This document shows, one piece after another, positions 33,869 to 45,179 of a stretch of DNA of 64,000 nt; position 1 is the first letter of the stretch; every line of letters begins with the position of its first letter. The notes under the pieces were generated by a model. The model did not search any database. It was given only the letters and a program-made list of their open reading frames with translations, and was not told the DNA's origin. The stretch spans positions 930,001-994,000 of the forward strand of contig QVRM01003901.1 of the NCBI GenBank assembly GCA_003439945.1, in the 5' to 3' direction. The translations under genes and the position numbers were made by a program. Source of the stretch: Dermanyssus gallinae (Eukaryota; Arthropoda; Arachnida; Mesostigmata; Dermanyssidae).

Positions 33869-34012
33869 CGATTATATCGATACTCTATCTAACTGCGTTG
33901 TAAGGCACCGCCCGACGGGGGCGTAACGCTGTCATAATAGCGATGTTTGTTTTAGATAAGAGTAGCTGCTAGCTAACTTTGGTTACAGCGGCCCGAACGC
34001 ACTTAGTACGGG

Positions 34013-34165
34013 ATGGCATACCAGTGCGTCCAACAGCAACCCAACAGCGAAGCGAAACTGGGTGTGATAAAGTACTTTGGAGAGCCACACCAGAGATATG
34101 GCAGACCATACTCTCTTGCTGTATTACACCTAATCCTCACTTCACCCTTGGGGCCTTTACTTAAG
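34013..34165 (+). CDS. Candidate first coding exon of a host gene
   Basis: ATG in a purine-rich context, 51 codons, ending at a consensus donor TTAAG|GTGAGT (phase 0). The product starts MAYQCVQQQPNSEAKLGV and includes KYFGEPHQRYGRPYSLAVLH and LILTSPLGPLLK. It sits in sequence not shared with the flanking duplications and is preceded by a TATA box. No downstream exon was found in the window, and the protein is not recognised. It could also be a chance combination of ATG and donor. Confidence 0.35.
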
Positions 34166-34721
34166 GTGAGTGTCCAACACGTTACTCTTCTGATCAGAAG
34201 CTTTGGGAGATTCACAAAAAGGCTACACAAGGTAAATGTGAAGACTCAAATTAGTGGTAGTTCAAATGCGTTAAAGATTCTTTGTTCTTTTGGTCTTCCA
34301 TGGAAAAATGATTACCCATTGTTACGATGATCTGTAAAATAATTTTTTTTTCTATACAAGTATTGTGTATATATCGGCAAGGTTTGGTTATTTGTATTTT
34401 GCGTACATTGTCCCAAAAGTTGGCAAATTGGAAAAAAATCTACTGCAGAACAAATTGAGCATTTACTAACTTGTACTCATTGCTGTAAAAAGGCTTATGG
34501 GGATATATGTATGAAGGGCACAGAATAAGGCGGTATAGGTTTTATAATAGGTATAACTGTTTTGGCATACGTTTATAAAAAAAATGTAAGGGCCTCACTG
34601 GGTTGCTAGGAGAAAAACACGAATATTGACCAAAATTACGGCTGTAGTTTTTATTCTTGTCCGACTCCTCTACTACGCCGGCACAGCGCCGTCTCGCCGG
34701 CCTGTCTCACCACATTGCGAT

Positions 34722-36728
34722 CCTTCCTCGACCTATGACTGGAATGACAAATAAAACGATGTATGAAACACGAATTTTCTGTAAGGAGCGTGTGATGGAA
34801 GATATTAATAAACTGAACTCAACTGAACTGACCGCGTCTCAACAACGATTCTGCTCACTAACTTTAATGTGGTCAATTCTACCTAAAACTGACCACATTA
34901 GAGACCACAATAGAGATGGCCACCACATTTAGGTCACAGATCGGCAGGTCACCGACCTGTCGTCGTTGCTGTTACCGTAGCTTTTGCTTCTCCGCTAAGT
35001 GCGCCGCTACCAGTTACTATCGCTAAGCTAACAAAAACAATGCTACTCTACAAGCTTACAAAGATGTAACTGTTTTGATATCAAATACGACCACAATGTT
35101 ACGCTTTGCCGAGAAATCGTTTTCACAGCTTATATAAGAACAAGTGTATCTTGCAGAGTAATATTTAGCTTAGAGTCCCCTTGGAGGTAAAACGTCACAA
35201 AAAAAACCTAGCTGTGTTGCACATTTTCTTCAAGAAAGTCTATAACATGCATTAATCGGTGATACGCTGAATCAACTTTCAGTCAGCCTCTTGAAACGAT
35301 CGGAGAAGTTCTGAACGAAATTATTTGTAAAGAATTAGTATTGAATTAAAAACTATACTATAAAACTTTTGTGATTAATTTATTAAAGTTACAGAACAAC
35401 AGAAATCCGATAGTAAAAATGCACGGTTGACTATAATACGTTCTGTTGCATGCACAGTTGACTATAATACGTTATGTTGCATGCACAGTTCATGATAATA
35501 TAGTGTTCGTTCTATAAATATTTGCAACACGTCACGTGAAAGAAATTTCTAACACTTTTGAATTGTCATATAGATAAATCAAAAACATGACAATGCGCAC
35601 GTACGTTATTTTATGTAAATATTTTATGTAAATTCATTAATGAGAAAAATGATTTATTTACCGTAACATACATTTGTTGGACGAATATATAGGGGTTTTA
35701 TACTTTCCATGACTAGGTCACCTCCGTGACACCTTGGTATGTGGTGATTAAATATGCTTTTATTCGCAGCTTCTAGGCGTGTTGCAATACGTTCCCGCTT
35801 AGTATGTGGACAGTCAACTCTTGTGTGCACTAACCACTGTTAATACGATGTACAGTTTGCTAGTGCTCATCCCTGTATTGCAAGTGTGATTCTTTTGGGG
35901 TAAACAAAAAATCTGAAAATCGAAAAAAAAAATCGTCTCCTTGGAAAGATTAAACAAGTACGTCGGGCAGACCATCCCGCACCTTATTTGAGGAGTTCAT
36001 TAGGGACCTTAGTATAGTTGTAGCGAATTCTAAAATCGGATTTCACTAGATTCCTCAGTCAGCGAAGCTCGCAAGTGTTCTTACTCAATTCAATTGTTTT
36101 CTGATTTTTTTAGATCTCTGACCCTTTCATGAATTACTACTCGCCTTGATGTGTGCCCTAACTCGGAAAAGACAAGCAATTAATACATATGTGCGAAGGC
36201 TGTTCGTGGGCAACTTTTCGTAAAGATTTGGGGCAAACGGATTATTTGATATAATCAAAATATCCGCAATCCTTCGGCATGAATTCTCCATAGCCAAGTA
36301 AATAAGAAATTTGTTGTGTACTTGAATAATACACTTAGTAGCAAACGACGATCGACAAAGTCGCTGCCCATTCGGAGTTTGTACACGATATGTACGTCTG
36401 AAAGGGATAATGACGGCTGGGCTCACAGGAACATATGCATGTTTAAAAGCATTGTCTAGAGTGGGCGTGTCTTATACAATCCCCTTATCGCAAATAGCGG
36501 CTCTGAACTTTATTCATAGTCAACATGCTTCCTTTCTTGTTTTCCTCTTCCATCTTTCTTTTTTGTCACAAACGTACTTTGACTCAAGAACACCGGTAAT
36601 GTTTGACATACTGGCCCCTTATTTTTTTTATATATATGTTCATTTTGCCAGTGCATTAATTTTACCCCTGGTTTACTTCAATACATTGGCCATGTTCTGT
36701 TTTAAATGAATAAAAAGTTCACTAATAT
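34722..36728. repeat. Segmental duplication, right copy B (paralogue of 26506-28366)
   Basis: Aligns with copy A over almost its whole length. Copy B carries extra sequence at about 36160-36350 and the empty SINE site at 36598-36612. It runs directly into the APE endonuclease frame at 36706, so this 2-kb block may be the 5' region of that LINE. Confidence 0.85.
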
Positions 36729-37453
36729 CTGTCTGAAATGCATATCTGTTAATGCACGATCACTAGCCAAACCTGGAGCCGTCGACTGTCTGCTTGTCTT
36801 CATGACCACCGAAGATATCGGCGTAGCGTTCATCACGGAAAATTGGCTAAACGAGAACGTCTTCTCGGCCGAACTTTCGGCAGATGGCAACTTCGAAGTC
36901 TTTCGCAGAAACCGTGTTGGCCAAAACGGTGGCGATGTACTGCTCCTTGTTAGTTCGAAGTTTGCATGCTCTGAGGTTGGCACCGGCAATACTTCCTCTG
37001 AAGTTATTGCGGCTGATTTCATTCTTCCGAACGGCACAGTACGACTTATCTATACGTACTTTAGCCCTACGGGATCACGAATGGAGCTATCGACTAAAAT
37101 CACTACTCTCTTTACCGATCTTGAAACAATTATATCGGATGAACATAGTGTAGTGCTTGCTGGAGATCTTGATCAACCTGGCATAAGCTGGACAGATTGG
37201 CACTGTTCATCCAGACGAGCGGAGTTACGAGCCCAAGATGGACCTCTGTCCATGGAAGAAATGTTTCTTCAGTACTGTTGCGAAGTGGGACTACTGCAAT
37301 GCGTTCAGCATCCCACGAGAGGTACCAATGTTCTTGACATTGTTCTGGCTAGAGATGATATTGTTGACAACGTCATCGTTTTACCGGCGCCAGTTGCAAC
37401 AGACTATCAGATGGTCTCGTTCACGGTCTCCAGTTGTCCCAGTGTGACGACGA
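36706..37453 (+). pseudogene. APE-type endonuclease domain of a CR1/Jockey-like LINE
   Basis: Open frame of 260 codons to 37488. Endonuclease blocks in order: CISVNARSLAKPGAVD (N-R box), VAFITENWLN (E of the active site), GGDVLLLV, VVLAGDLDQPGISW (GDxN-like, with Asp where Asn is usual), LLQCVQHPTRGTNVLDIVLA and SDHxxVSF-like ATDYQMVSFTV (final His replaced by Tyr). Several catalytic positions have changed, so the enzyme is probably dead. The frame ends in TKRRSS, fused to unit U. The RT part is missing. Confidence 0.75.
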
Positions 37454-37870
37454 GCCCCGCTACGAAGCGCCGATCGTCGGTGCAGTAAAGACGGTCTGAA
37501 CGAGTGGTGCCGCGGTTGATCTCGCCAAGAGCGGGATTTCGGCTCCAGCGCGGAGAGGCGTAATCGGCAAGCGGAAACATGCTTCCTTGATACACGTTGG
37601 CTGGACTGGCAAGGAAGGTTCCGGCTGCTGAGCAAGGGAAAGCAAAAATGACGTCATCACAAAAAAATCAACATTTTAAGACTACGTATTTAACTAATCG
37701 TTCTAGAGTCGCGTCTGAGTCTCTTTCAGGTTTGCGAGCACGGATCTTTTGGCAGGCCTCATAGTCGCAGCAAATGTATGGCTCATTTGTCCCTCAGCTC
37801 AATACAAAAAAAATCGAATTTGGCTCATAACACAAACGTCCGAACTAACACGCGCAGAGCCAGGCACCCG

Positions 37871-37905
<35 letters not shown>

Positions 37906-38094
37906 CTCATTAGACAGCGGCCACTCCTTCTACTCAAGTTGCCGGAGGATACGACGTGCTCGAATATGTTTTATATTCGAACATAAAGTTAGCAATGCTT
38001 ATAATCGTATCGTTTGAATTAAATGCGCAACGAATAGCATCACAAGTAAATTTAATAGATACATGTTGACTGAATTACGTGCTTCTTAAAATTG
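37454..38094. repeat. Unit U, copy 2, 5' part (paralogue of 29513-30947)
   Basis: Aligned as described for copy 1; contains an (AT)n at 37873-37904. It is interrupted at 38094 by the R1-like element and resumes at 41099. Confidence 0.8.
38081..38094. repeat. Target-site duplication, left copy (TGCTTCTTAAAATT)
   Basis: Repeats at 41099-41112. Copy 1 of unit U has a single TGCTTCTTAAAAT at about 30844-30857. Confidence 0.82.
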
Positions 38095-38448
38095 CTCCAG
38101 GAAATTAGTAGCAGGTGTGCGACAGACCTGCTACTTCTCAGTGAGCCCAACGTCCGGTGGGCGAAAAACTGCACCCCGGACCTTTTTACAGAAGCAAACA
38201 ATTTGACAAGCATTTTACTAGACAACCGCTGTCGCGAAGGCTTTCATAGGTTTTTAGACAATTTGACAGAGTCTTTTAACCGAAACGACGTGCCACTTCT
38301 AATCATAACCGGATATTTTAAGGCAGCTTCCACTACATGGGGCTCTACGGTCACCAACCAAAGAGGACACGCCGTCCTCGAGTGGCTGGCGGCGGAGGAC
38401 CTAGTTGTTCTTAACACGGGCGCACTTCGTGCATCGATCTTACAATAA
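38092..38448 (+). pseudogene. R1-like APE endonuclease fragment
   Basis: Contains LLLLSEPNVRW and LLIITGYFKAASTTWGSTVTNQRGHAVLEWLAAEDLVVLNTG. The GYFKAAS block corresponds to the GDFNAxS active-site block of R1-clade endonucleases with the key Asp and Asn changed to Tyr and Lys. The frame ends at TAA 38446 next to a deletion joining it to the linker region. Confidence 0.72.
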
Positions 38449-39228
38449 CAACAAGAACGGAACAACCAGCGGGTCAACGAGATCCGGGAGTCCCTTAGGA
38501 CCCTTATCAACTCGGACGGGATGCCAACAACACCCGCGGGCCTCCAAAACCTCCTCAAGGCCGTCTACAGAGTCGTCACGGGCCGCGGAACACACCGGTT
38601 GCATCGAAGGACCCCGAAGAACTGGTGGACGAGCGAAATAGGAGACCTCAGGAAAAGGTGCATCCGGGCACGGCGTCTCCTCACCCGCGCTCGGCGAGCC
38701 GCGCCTGAGGGGCAAGCCGTCCTGCAACACGGCGCGGAATATAAAAGGCTGCGAGCCTGCCTGCGTAGGGAAATCTCCAGGAGCAAGAAACGCTCCTAGA
38801 GAGCCTTTCTTGAAGAGCTGGAGGACGACCCATGGGGCCGCCCGTATAAGAGGGTGCGGGGTTTTTCCCCCTTCAAACGAAGGGCGGAGCTTACGTCGGA
38901 GGAAACCCGGGAAGCAGTCATGGCACTCTTCCCGCGGCACCCGCCCTTTGACCGAACCTCGTACTTAGAAGACACAGGGAAGTCTGAGGACGGCATACTA
39001 GAGTTAACCCCGCACAAAGTGCTCGCAGCGGGGGAGCGCCTCAAGCCGGGAAAGGCACCGGGCCCAGACGGGATCCCCGTCTTCGCGGTTAAGCTCCTGC
39101 TGAAGGAATACCCAAAGGCGGTGGCCGCCGCGGCGACGGAGATGCTTTGGACGGGCTTGTTCCCCACCGCATGGAAGGCCGCGGACCTCGTGTTAATACC
39201 TAATGGCCCCGGCTCGTACCCAATATAG
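38449..39228 (+). pseudogene. R1-like linker and RT N-terminal region
   Basis: One frame with TAG at 38797 and TAG at 39226. Includes NWWTSEIGDLRKRCIRARRLL, LERLKPGKAPGPDGIP-like GERLKPGKAPGPDGIPVFA (RT fingers) and KAADLVLIPN. The signature LKPGKAPGPDGIP is typical of LINE reverse transcriptases. Confidence 0.72.
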
Positions 39229-39583
39229 GTTTCGTAAAGGTCGTTCCACCATTGCAGCGATAAAGAAAATCCAACTAAAGGCCGAAAGCATTTGCGACTC
39301 CCCACACGGACGCCGAGACCTATTTTTAGCACTACTACTGGACGTGAAGAACGCGTTTAATAGCCTCCCGTGGAGAGTCATCCTCCACAGGAAAAGGGTG
39401 CCCTTTTACTTAAGACGGATTTTATCGAGCTACCTACATGACAGGATTATCCATTCACACGACCAAACTTTTAACATGACCGCAGGACTCAATACTAGGC
39501 CCCCTGCTATGGAACATCACGTACGATGGCGTGCTGCGGCTGGGGGATCTCCCACCTGGGGTCGAACTCCTCGCCTACGCTGA
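39203..39583 (+). pseudogene. R1-like RT palm, motif A region
   Basis: Reads TQYRFRKGRSTIAAIKKIQ, then LALLLDVKNAFNSLPWRVI (motif A, LDVKNAFN). It joins the previous frame by a frameshift with loss of sequence. It ends where the frame moves to 39531-40550. Confidence 0.72.
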
Positions 39584-40487
39584 CGACCTGGTCCTCACCG
39601 TCCAGGCCCGGACAATGGGTCAGCTTGAGGCGCGTGCGAATGAAACCCTCTTCGACATTGCGCACTGGATGCAAATAACGGGGCTTACCCTGTCCCCCGC
39701 TAAAAGCGAAACTATTCTTCTGGTGGGTCGGAGGGGCTTGCCCCCGCCGCACCTTGTCCTGGAGGACCAAGAGATTGCTGTAGTCAATACTACAAACTAC
39801 CTCGGGGTCTTCCTGGACCGGGGCCTCCGGAGTACTGAACACCTACGGCGGGTGTCAGAGAGGGCATTGATGATCGCTAATAGTTTCGCGCGCCTCATGC
39901 CAAACACCTACGGCCCTAAACAAACAAGAAGAAGGATTATTATGTCCGTGGCCGAGTCAGTCGCCCTATACGGGGCTCCGGCCTGGCCTGCCAACGCTCT
40001 GAAGGCTAAGGCAAATAGAGCCCGCTTACGGCGGGCTCAACGGGTCGGAGCCCTTAGGGTCACCATGGCGTACCGCACGGTTAGCACAGCGGCGGCGCTC
40101 GTGCTCGCGGGCACTATTCCATGGGATCTGAAGGCAGAAGAGCGCCGCCGCCTGTGGAGCGACCATAGCCTTAAGAAGGAAGAGACACGGCAACACACAT
40201 TGCAGCTATGGCAGGGGGAGTGGGATGGCATGGCGGAGGGTGACCCATGTGCCAGTCTCCGCAAGCTGGTCACTAACATCAAGGATTGGCTATACCGGCC
40301 CGGTGGGGAGCTCACCTTCCACACCACCCAGTTTTTGACGGGGCACGGCGACTTTCAGTCGTACCTATTCCGGATCGAGAAAGCCCCCAGCCCCACGTGC
40401 GTCCACTGCGGCAATGGACTCGAGGACTCCAGAGCACACACCTCTGGCGTGTCCCGCATGGGCGGAACAGCGTCACCCCTTGAGAAC
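39531..40487 (+). pseudogene. R1-like RT motif C, connection and Cys-rich tail
   Basis: LLAYADDLVLTVQA (intact YADD near 39575-39590), LTLSPAKSETILLVGRRG, TTNYLGVFLDRGLRS, RRIIMSVAESVALYGAPAWP, YRTVSTAAALVLAGTIPWDL and the C-terminal FQSYLFRIEKAPSPTCVHCGNG. Its partner at 24.4 kb shows that the true protein continues past the Cys-rich motif. Here it is cut by the inverted unit-U insert at about 40484. Confidence 0.8.
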
Positions 40488-40759
40488 TCTAAAGATCCCG
40501 AGATACTACCGACTCTATTATTTCGGCTATCATTCGCGTTAGTGACTTAAGTCGCGAGTATATGAAGTTTAATGAGCTGGTGTGCTGCCTTCTGTGAGCG
40601 TTTGCCCTTGCCGTAATATCAGCGGTTAGTCTTAATTATTTATAATCCAACCGACATAATGTATAGTTGTGACACACGCACAAGCGGCATATAATGTTAC
40701 CTTGTTTACTAATAATTTTAGTGCTCCACTCATATCTTCCAACCACGCTGCTTCGATCC
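40488..40759 (+). repeat. Inverted repeat, left arm (272 bp)
   Basis: Reverse complement of 41149-41410 with very few differences and one 9-bp indel. It lies inside the R1-like coding tail; R1-like sequence resumes at about 40768. Confidence 0.88.
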
Positions 40760-41098
40760 TATCTCTAATACGTTAATCTACGCGACGTCGTTCTGAAGAT
40801 GACAGAATCCCTGGAACACCGAAACTTGACAAAAGCGGTTTTTAACAAGATTTTACAAGCTAAGACAGCGGCCAACAAGCTGCGACTTTTGCGATTCCCT
40901 GCGGCTCCCAGGGACAACTTTCGCCAGGAGTAAGAAGACTCGCATGCGTAAGCAGTTCCCAGTCAGTTGGGGGACGGGGACATGACTGGTTTTTAGTGGG
41001 TTGGAACCCCACACTACCGGCCCACACTTGCGGGGACTCCTTGCAGTGGTGTCCGTGTGTGCAAACGCATTTCCAATTAGTCCTTTAAAAAACATACA

Positions 41099-41806
41099 TG
41101 CTTCTTAAAATTACCAAATCGGACGACTAGCCTCAATCTCGTTGTCGCGGATCGAATCAGCGTGGTTGGAAGATATGAGTGAAGCACTAACATTATTAGT
41201 AAAAAAGATAACATTATATGCCGCTTGTGCGTGTGTCACAACTATACATTATGTCGGTTGGATTATAAATAATTAAGACTAACCGCTGATATTACGGCAA
41301 GGGCAAACGCTCACAGAAGGCAGCACACCAGCTCATTAAACTTCATATACTCGCGACTTAAGTCACTAACGCCGAAATAATAGAGTCGGTAGTATCTCGG
41401 GATCTTTAGAACAATTCCGAGTTTGAGGAGGCGGGAAGAAACCGGCTGGCGGATTTGAGAGTCCCACACTAATCCCTGACAGCGGACAGTGGCACATGAG
41501 CATCCAGCATGACCGCCATCTCCCACATCTTACCAAAAATGAATGTTTGCACTAGTAAGTTACTGTCGCGTTGCTGCCAAAAACTCTTTAACTTCGATCC
41601 GGTTGGTGCGTTACCGTAATGAGGATTTTTTAACATAAGCCTATAGTTAATGGGCAACGACTAAAGATATTTTAATATCAAAGGTGAGATATTGTCGTTG
41701 GTAGAGCCTTGATTTGACACTGTGGATCATCAAAAGAAATAAACCTTTTTGCCGGCCAACTCAATCATATAGAGCGTATTATTATTATTAAGAATTCGTA
41801 CGCACG
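41099..41806. repeat. Unit U, copy 2, 3' part
   Basis: Begins with the right target duplication (TGCTTCTTAAAATT, 41099-41112). It aligns with 30850-30959 then 32224-32862 without the LINE, and ends at the shared TTCGTACGCA. Confidence 0.82.
41149..41410 (-). repeat. Inverted repeat, right arm (262 bp), native unit U sequence
   Basis: Part of unit U copy 2 in its normal context. With 40488-40759 it could form a long hairpin with a 389-bp loop. Confidence 0.88.
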
Positions 41807-42104
41807 GCTTCACGACCAAGTGAGTTTAATCGGCGCGATTAGATGCTAAGAATAAGTTATAAACGTGTAGAGCGTGTGATATACAAGAAGAATCTATCGA
41901 ACATATTGTGCTGAAGTTCGACGAGTTAGGAGAAGTGAGAACAGTGTCCATAGCCGAGGCATTAGGTTTCGGTGATAAACCATTATGGCAAGAGATAAAT
42001 GAAGCCAAACGCAGGCTAGGGAAATGGTACAGATTGTAAGGAACCATGGGAAGACGCCCCGGTAAAACAAACTATTGTGTAATTAGGTAATAATATAACC
42101 ATCG

Positions 42105-42290
42105 TGAATATCCAATTCATATTATGAATGCACGACAGACGAGGATATCTGTTAAAATACATATAATTATACCATAGCAATTATATACAACTATATTTTA
42201 AGCCAGCAGCACGCTGTATGACATACTACACATCGAGCGCATCTGATTCAAAATATATTCCACAAGGAATGGTAAATAAAACTCATATAG
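42105..42290. repeat. Dispersed repeat, paralogue of 49505-49690
   Basis: About 185 bp similar to 49505-49690, best around GCAGCACGCTGT and GAGGATAT. The other copy lies in the last intron of the CEP95-like gene. No tRNA promoter boxes or terminal inverted repeats were seen. Confidence 0.55.
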
Positions 42291-42899
42291 AATACTACAT
42301 ACACTGGCTCTTCAAAATCTCGAATAGTAGCGACCTTCAAACTAACACGCATGAAAATGGGCGCAGAACAGTCGGAAGTGGCTCTATAAATTACCATGGA
42401 GCACCTCCGGTTGAATCACCATGGAGCACCTTCCAGTGTTGGCCGCCACCCAATCGATTTTTCAGTCGGCAGATGTATTGACAGGCCTTTGTTGTCTGCT
42501 CACACAGATAGTCAAGGGGTCGCATAGGAGACCCACGCTTCTTTTTAGGGGCAACAGGGGTCATTATGTGGGCAATATAAATCGATATTGAGGTGTTGCG
42601 CCAGAAAGATCGCACTCTCAAAAAGATCGTCGCCAAGATGGTCATAAAGGGAGTATCTCCAACGACCTTCGGACCATCGGAATAATTCGGGTTCAGGAAG
42701 GGTCACGGTACAAAAGAAGCGATTCAGTACCCTATTCCAGTCTGTGGTCTAGGGTACCAGTGCGCTAGTCATGGTTGCCATCTACAGAGGAATCGCCGGT
42801 CCGAACTCCGACGTTGATCGGATTTTCTTTGAGCGATGCTTATTGAGAATAGATGATAAACCACCACAAGGACTGTTGGGGAAACCTTGGATATCTAAA

Positions 42900-43935
42900 C
42901 ATGGTCGGCCCTCGGTGCATTGAAGATATATGCCGCACGGCGATTTCAAAACCGTAGGAGACGGAGGATTGTCTGGAACGCACTGTAGTCTGACGTTAGG
43001 TGTTGGAAAAACCGGAGGTTCTATTCTTAGAGTGATCTCACGCTTTGCCGAAAACTACCTATAAGACTATACAGCTGAGGCAAACCTTGGGCTCCCGCAG
43101 ATAAACGTGCTTCTTTGCCTTGCGTTGGCCTAGCTCGATGCGAGAGGACATCATGGTTGCACACTGTGAACTCCAGGGCATCCGACATAATCACAGTCGC
43201 CGTCACTGATGCATACCTTAACGACGAGGGACTTCGAGTAAGTTTACGAAAGACGAAACAAATCGAGTTTCGTCGGGACATTCAATTAGCTGTAGCAGAT
43301 AAAATTATCTGTAGTGTCCAACTGCTAGAGTTGGTCCACTATTTCTCATATTTGGGTTTCAGGGTCCACTATATTGGAGCGACCTTTCCAGAGCACATCG
43401 CGGAAAGATGCCGGGCAATGTCTGTATATAAAGAGGTGAGATATGTTCGAAGACTGTCCCTGGACGTTGAAGTGCGATGTTGACCTAAAGCTTTAGTAGG
43501 GTGTTTTTTTTCAGTATACATTAAACGGGTTCTCTTTCTAGTTCATATAGTTGCTTGCAGACTGCGGGCCAGCAGTGAAAATAATTGAAACCAGGCTGAA
43601 GTCACCAGTCACTGAGCCTTCCCAGAAATGTTTGCAGGAACGGCAAGGTAAAGTGGCGGAAGCTGTAGAAACGATTGCTCGTGCAAATATGTACTTGACC
43701 AGAGCCTATGAGACGGAATGGCATGCACTAGCCTTCATGTGTACATAACACATGTACATTGTGCACGGTTACCGCTTGGTATGTTTCACTCGTGTATTTC
43801 AGCAGGTGGGGGACGAGTGCCGTTGCCGACTCTGCTCGCAGGAATGCGCTGAGTATCACATGACAAACTGCCAGATGCATCGACGACCTTTGCATTTTCT
43901 CCCCCAGTGGGATGGACTCCAAAAGCCTTGAGAAA
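42900..43935 (+). mobile_element. Family H LINE remnant
   Basis: 43205-43480 encodes LNDEGLRVSLRKTKQIEFRR and FSYLGFRVHYIGATFPEHIAE (RT connection). 43750-43930 encodes MYIVHGYRLVCF, VGDECRCRLCSQECAEYHMTNC, the family tail. The RT core is missing or unreadable. Heavily decayed. Confidence 0.65.
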
Positions 43936-44149
43936 ATAGATCGCTGCAATGAATATGCAAGCAAACATGCGTCATGCCAAACTGTTACGCATTTCACCCA
44001 AATATGTGCGGCCTACTGTTGCGGAGAAGCTTACTAAGGTCTTAACGGCGGGAACAACGATATGTACGACTGGTACTCTTCTCTTTCTCCTTTGCTCCGG
44101 TCGTGCTGCGACTCCCTCGGACCAAGAAGGACGCTCAATCTCTGTCTGT

Positions 44150-45121
44150 CCTGGTCAGGAAGACCCAAAGTGATGGCCCACCTCGAGAACGATCTTCCCA
44201 GACAAGTAAGGGCCTTGCCGAAAGACGATATCTCCGGTGCTGCTTGATTGATGAGCTCCCAGGATATGCTAGTGCGAGCCAACAAAAATACCGAAGCTCC
44301 CCGCTCCAAACAACCAGATGCGCATTTGCATGCCCTTATTCCTGGCGGTCACACTGCACTTCTTCAAGCGCAGACAGGCTTTCAGCAGGGCGATCCCCTG
44401 GGGCTCCACTTTTTTGTTTGCATATCAAGGAATTGGTGGATCCATTGCAGCCACCCCCCCCCCCCCGCCGTTGACTTTGGTGCGATTAACGGCCATGTAA
44501 CTGACCGGACGGCATTGCAAAGGCATTAGCCAGAATTCGGACTCTTTTCGGCAACGAGACGAGGCGCATAAGCGCAGGACTGCGACTTGGTGTTGACCTT
44601 GTCGTGCCCCACGGATGTAGTTGTGGTGATTTTGTGGACGCGTTGGCCCATTATGGCCTGTCATGCGCCTCGAGTGCAGGCCGACAGGCACGTCAATCCA
44701 CTTTAAATGACATAGTCGCGCATTAAGATCTGCGGGCTTCCCGTGTGTTATAAAACCCCCGGGTCTATCCAGGTATGATGGCAAAAGACCTGACGGTCTG
44801 ACTCCTACACTTTTTGAGCGTGGCCGCATGCTTGTTTGGGCCGCAACTGTAACCGACTCATTTACCCATTCGATGGTCGGTGCCGGTGCGGAGCGAGCAG
44901 GTCATGCCTCCAAGTCAGCTGAGACTAAATCATTTAGAAAAAACTTTAGCGGCGTTTATCCGCACGAATTTTGTCCGTTGGCATTCAAAACTATAGGAGC
45001 TGCAGGGCCCCTTACACACAAGCTGATTCAGCGCGTAGGTAGAAACCTTAACCTTTCAACGGGAAACTCGAGAGCATCCGTTATTCAATTCTTACGTCAG
45101 AGGCTCTTAGAGAACCCGTGA
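44150..45121 (+). mobile_element. R4-like element remnant with internal deletion
   Basis: 44360-44420 has TGFQQGDPLGLHFF (RT motif B). A C-rich run (44453-44466) and a deletion follow, so the YLDD box and thumb are gone. 44590-44680 encodes the finger CSCGDFVDALAHYGLSC. The open frame 44828-45121 encodes MLVWAATVTDS and VYPHEFCPLAFKTIG. The endonuclease Asp in VWDATV is Ala here. Confidence 0.7.
44828..45121 (+). pseudogene. R4-like endonuclease C-terminal part, catalytic Asp lost
   Basis: 98 codons. Parallel to 19640-19940 of the 17.6-kb copy (SMVGAGAERAGHASKSAETK versus SMVGGGASEAGYAAHLAETN). WDATV reads WAATV, which should abolish cleavage. The basic tail QFLRQRLLENP corresponds to FKQRLDLDIQ in the other copy. 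Confidence 0.7.
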
Positions 45122-45179
45122 CCACACGTTCGCGCGGATAAATGATCCACTCTAAAGTGCTAATATAGCAAAGTTATAT

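Larger units (their letters stand above)
38095..41098 (+). mobile_element. R1-like non-LTR retrotransposon with target duplication, containing an inverted host-repeat insert
   Basis: Order: part of the APE endonuclease (38095-38440), an internal junction, gag-like linker (38449-38799), RT fingers (38800-39228), RT palm and YADD (39203-39600), connection (39531-40465), an inverted unit-U insert (about 40484-40765), and a 3' UTR to about 41092 matching 23762-24000. Flanked by TGCTTCTTAAAATT. Several stops and frameshifts, plus internal deletions near 38440 and 39210, make it inactive. Confidence 0.85.

Noticed and set aside
40950..41085. A separate tRNA-like SINE in the inverted-repeat loop
   Set aside because: It has a T-arm-like stem (GTGGG-TTGGAAC-CCCAC), but comparison with 23.8-24.0 kb shows it is the R1-like 3' UTR.
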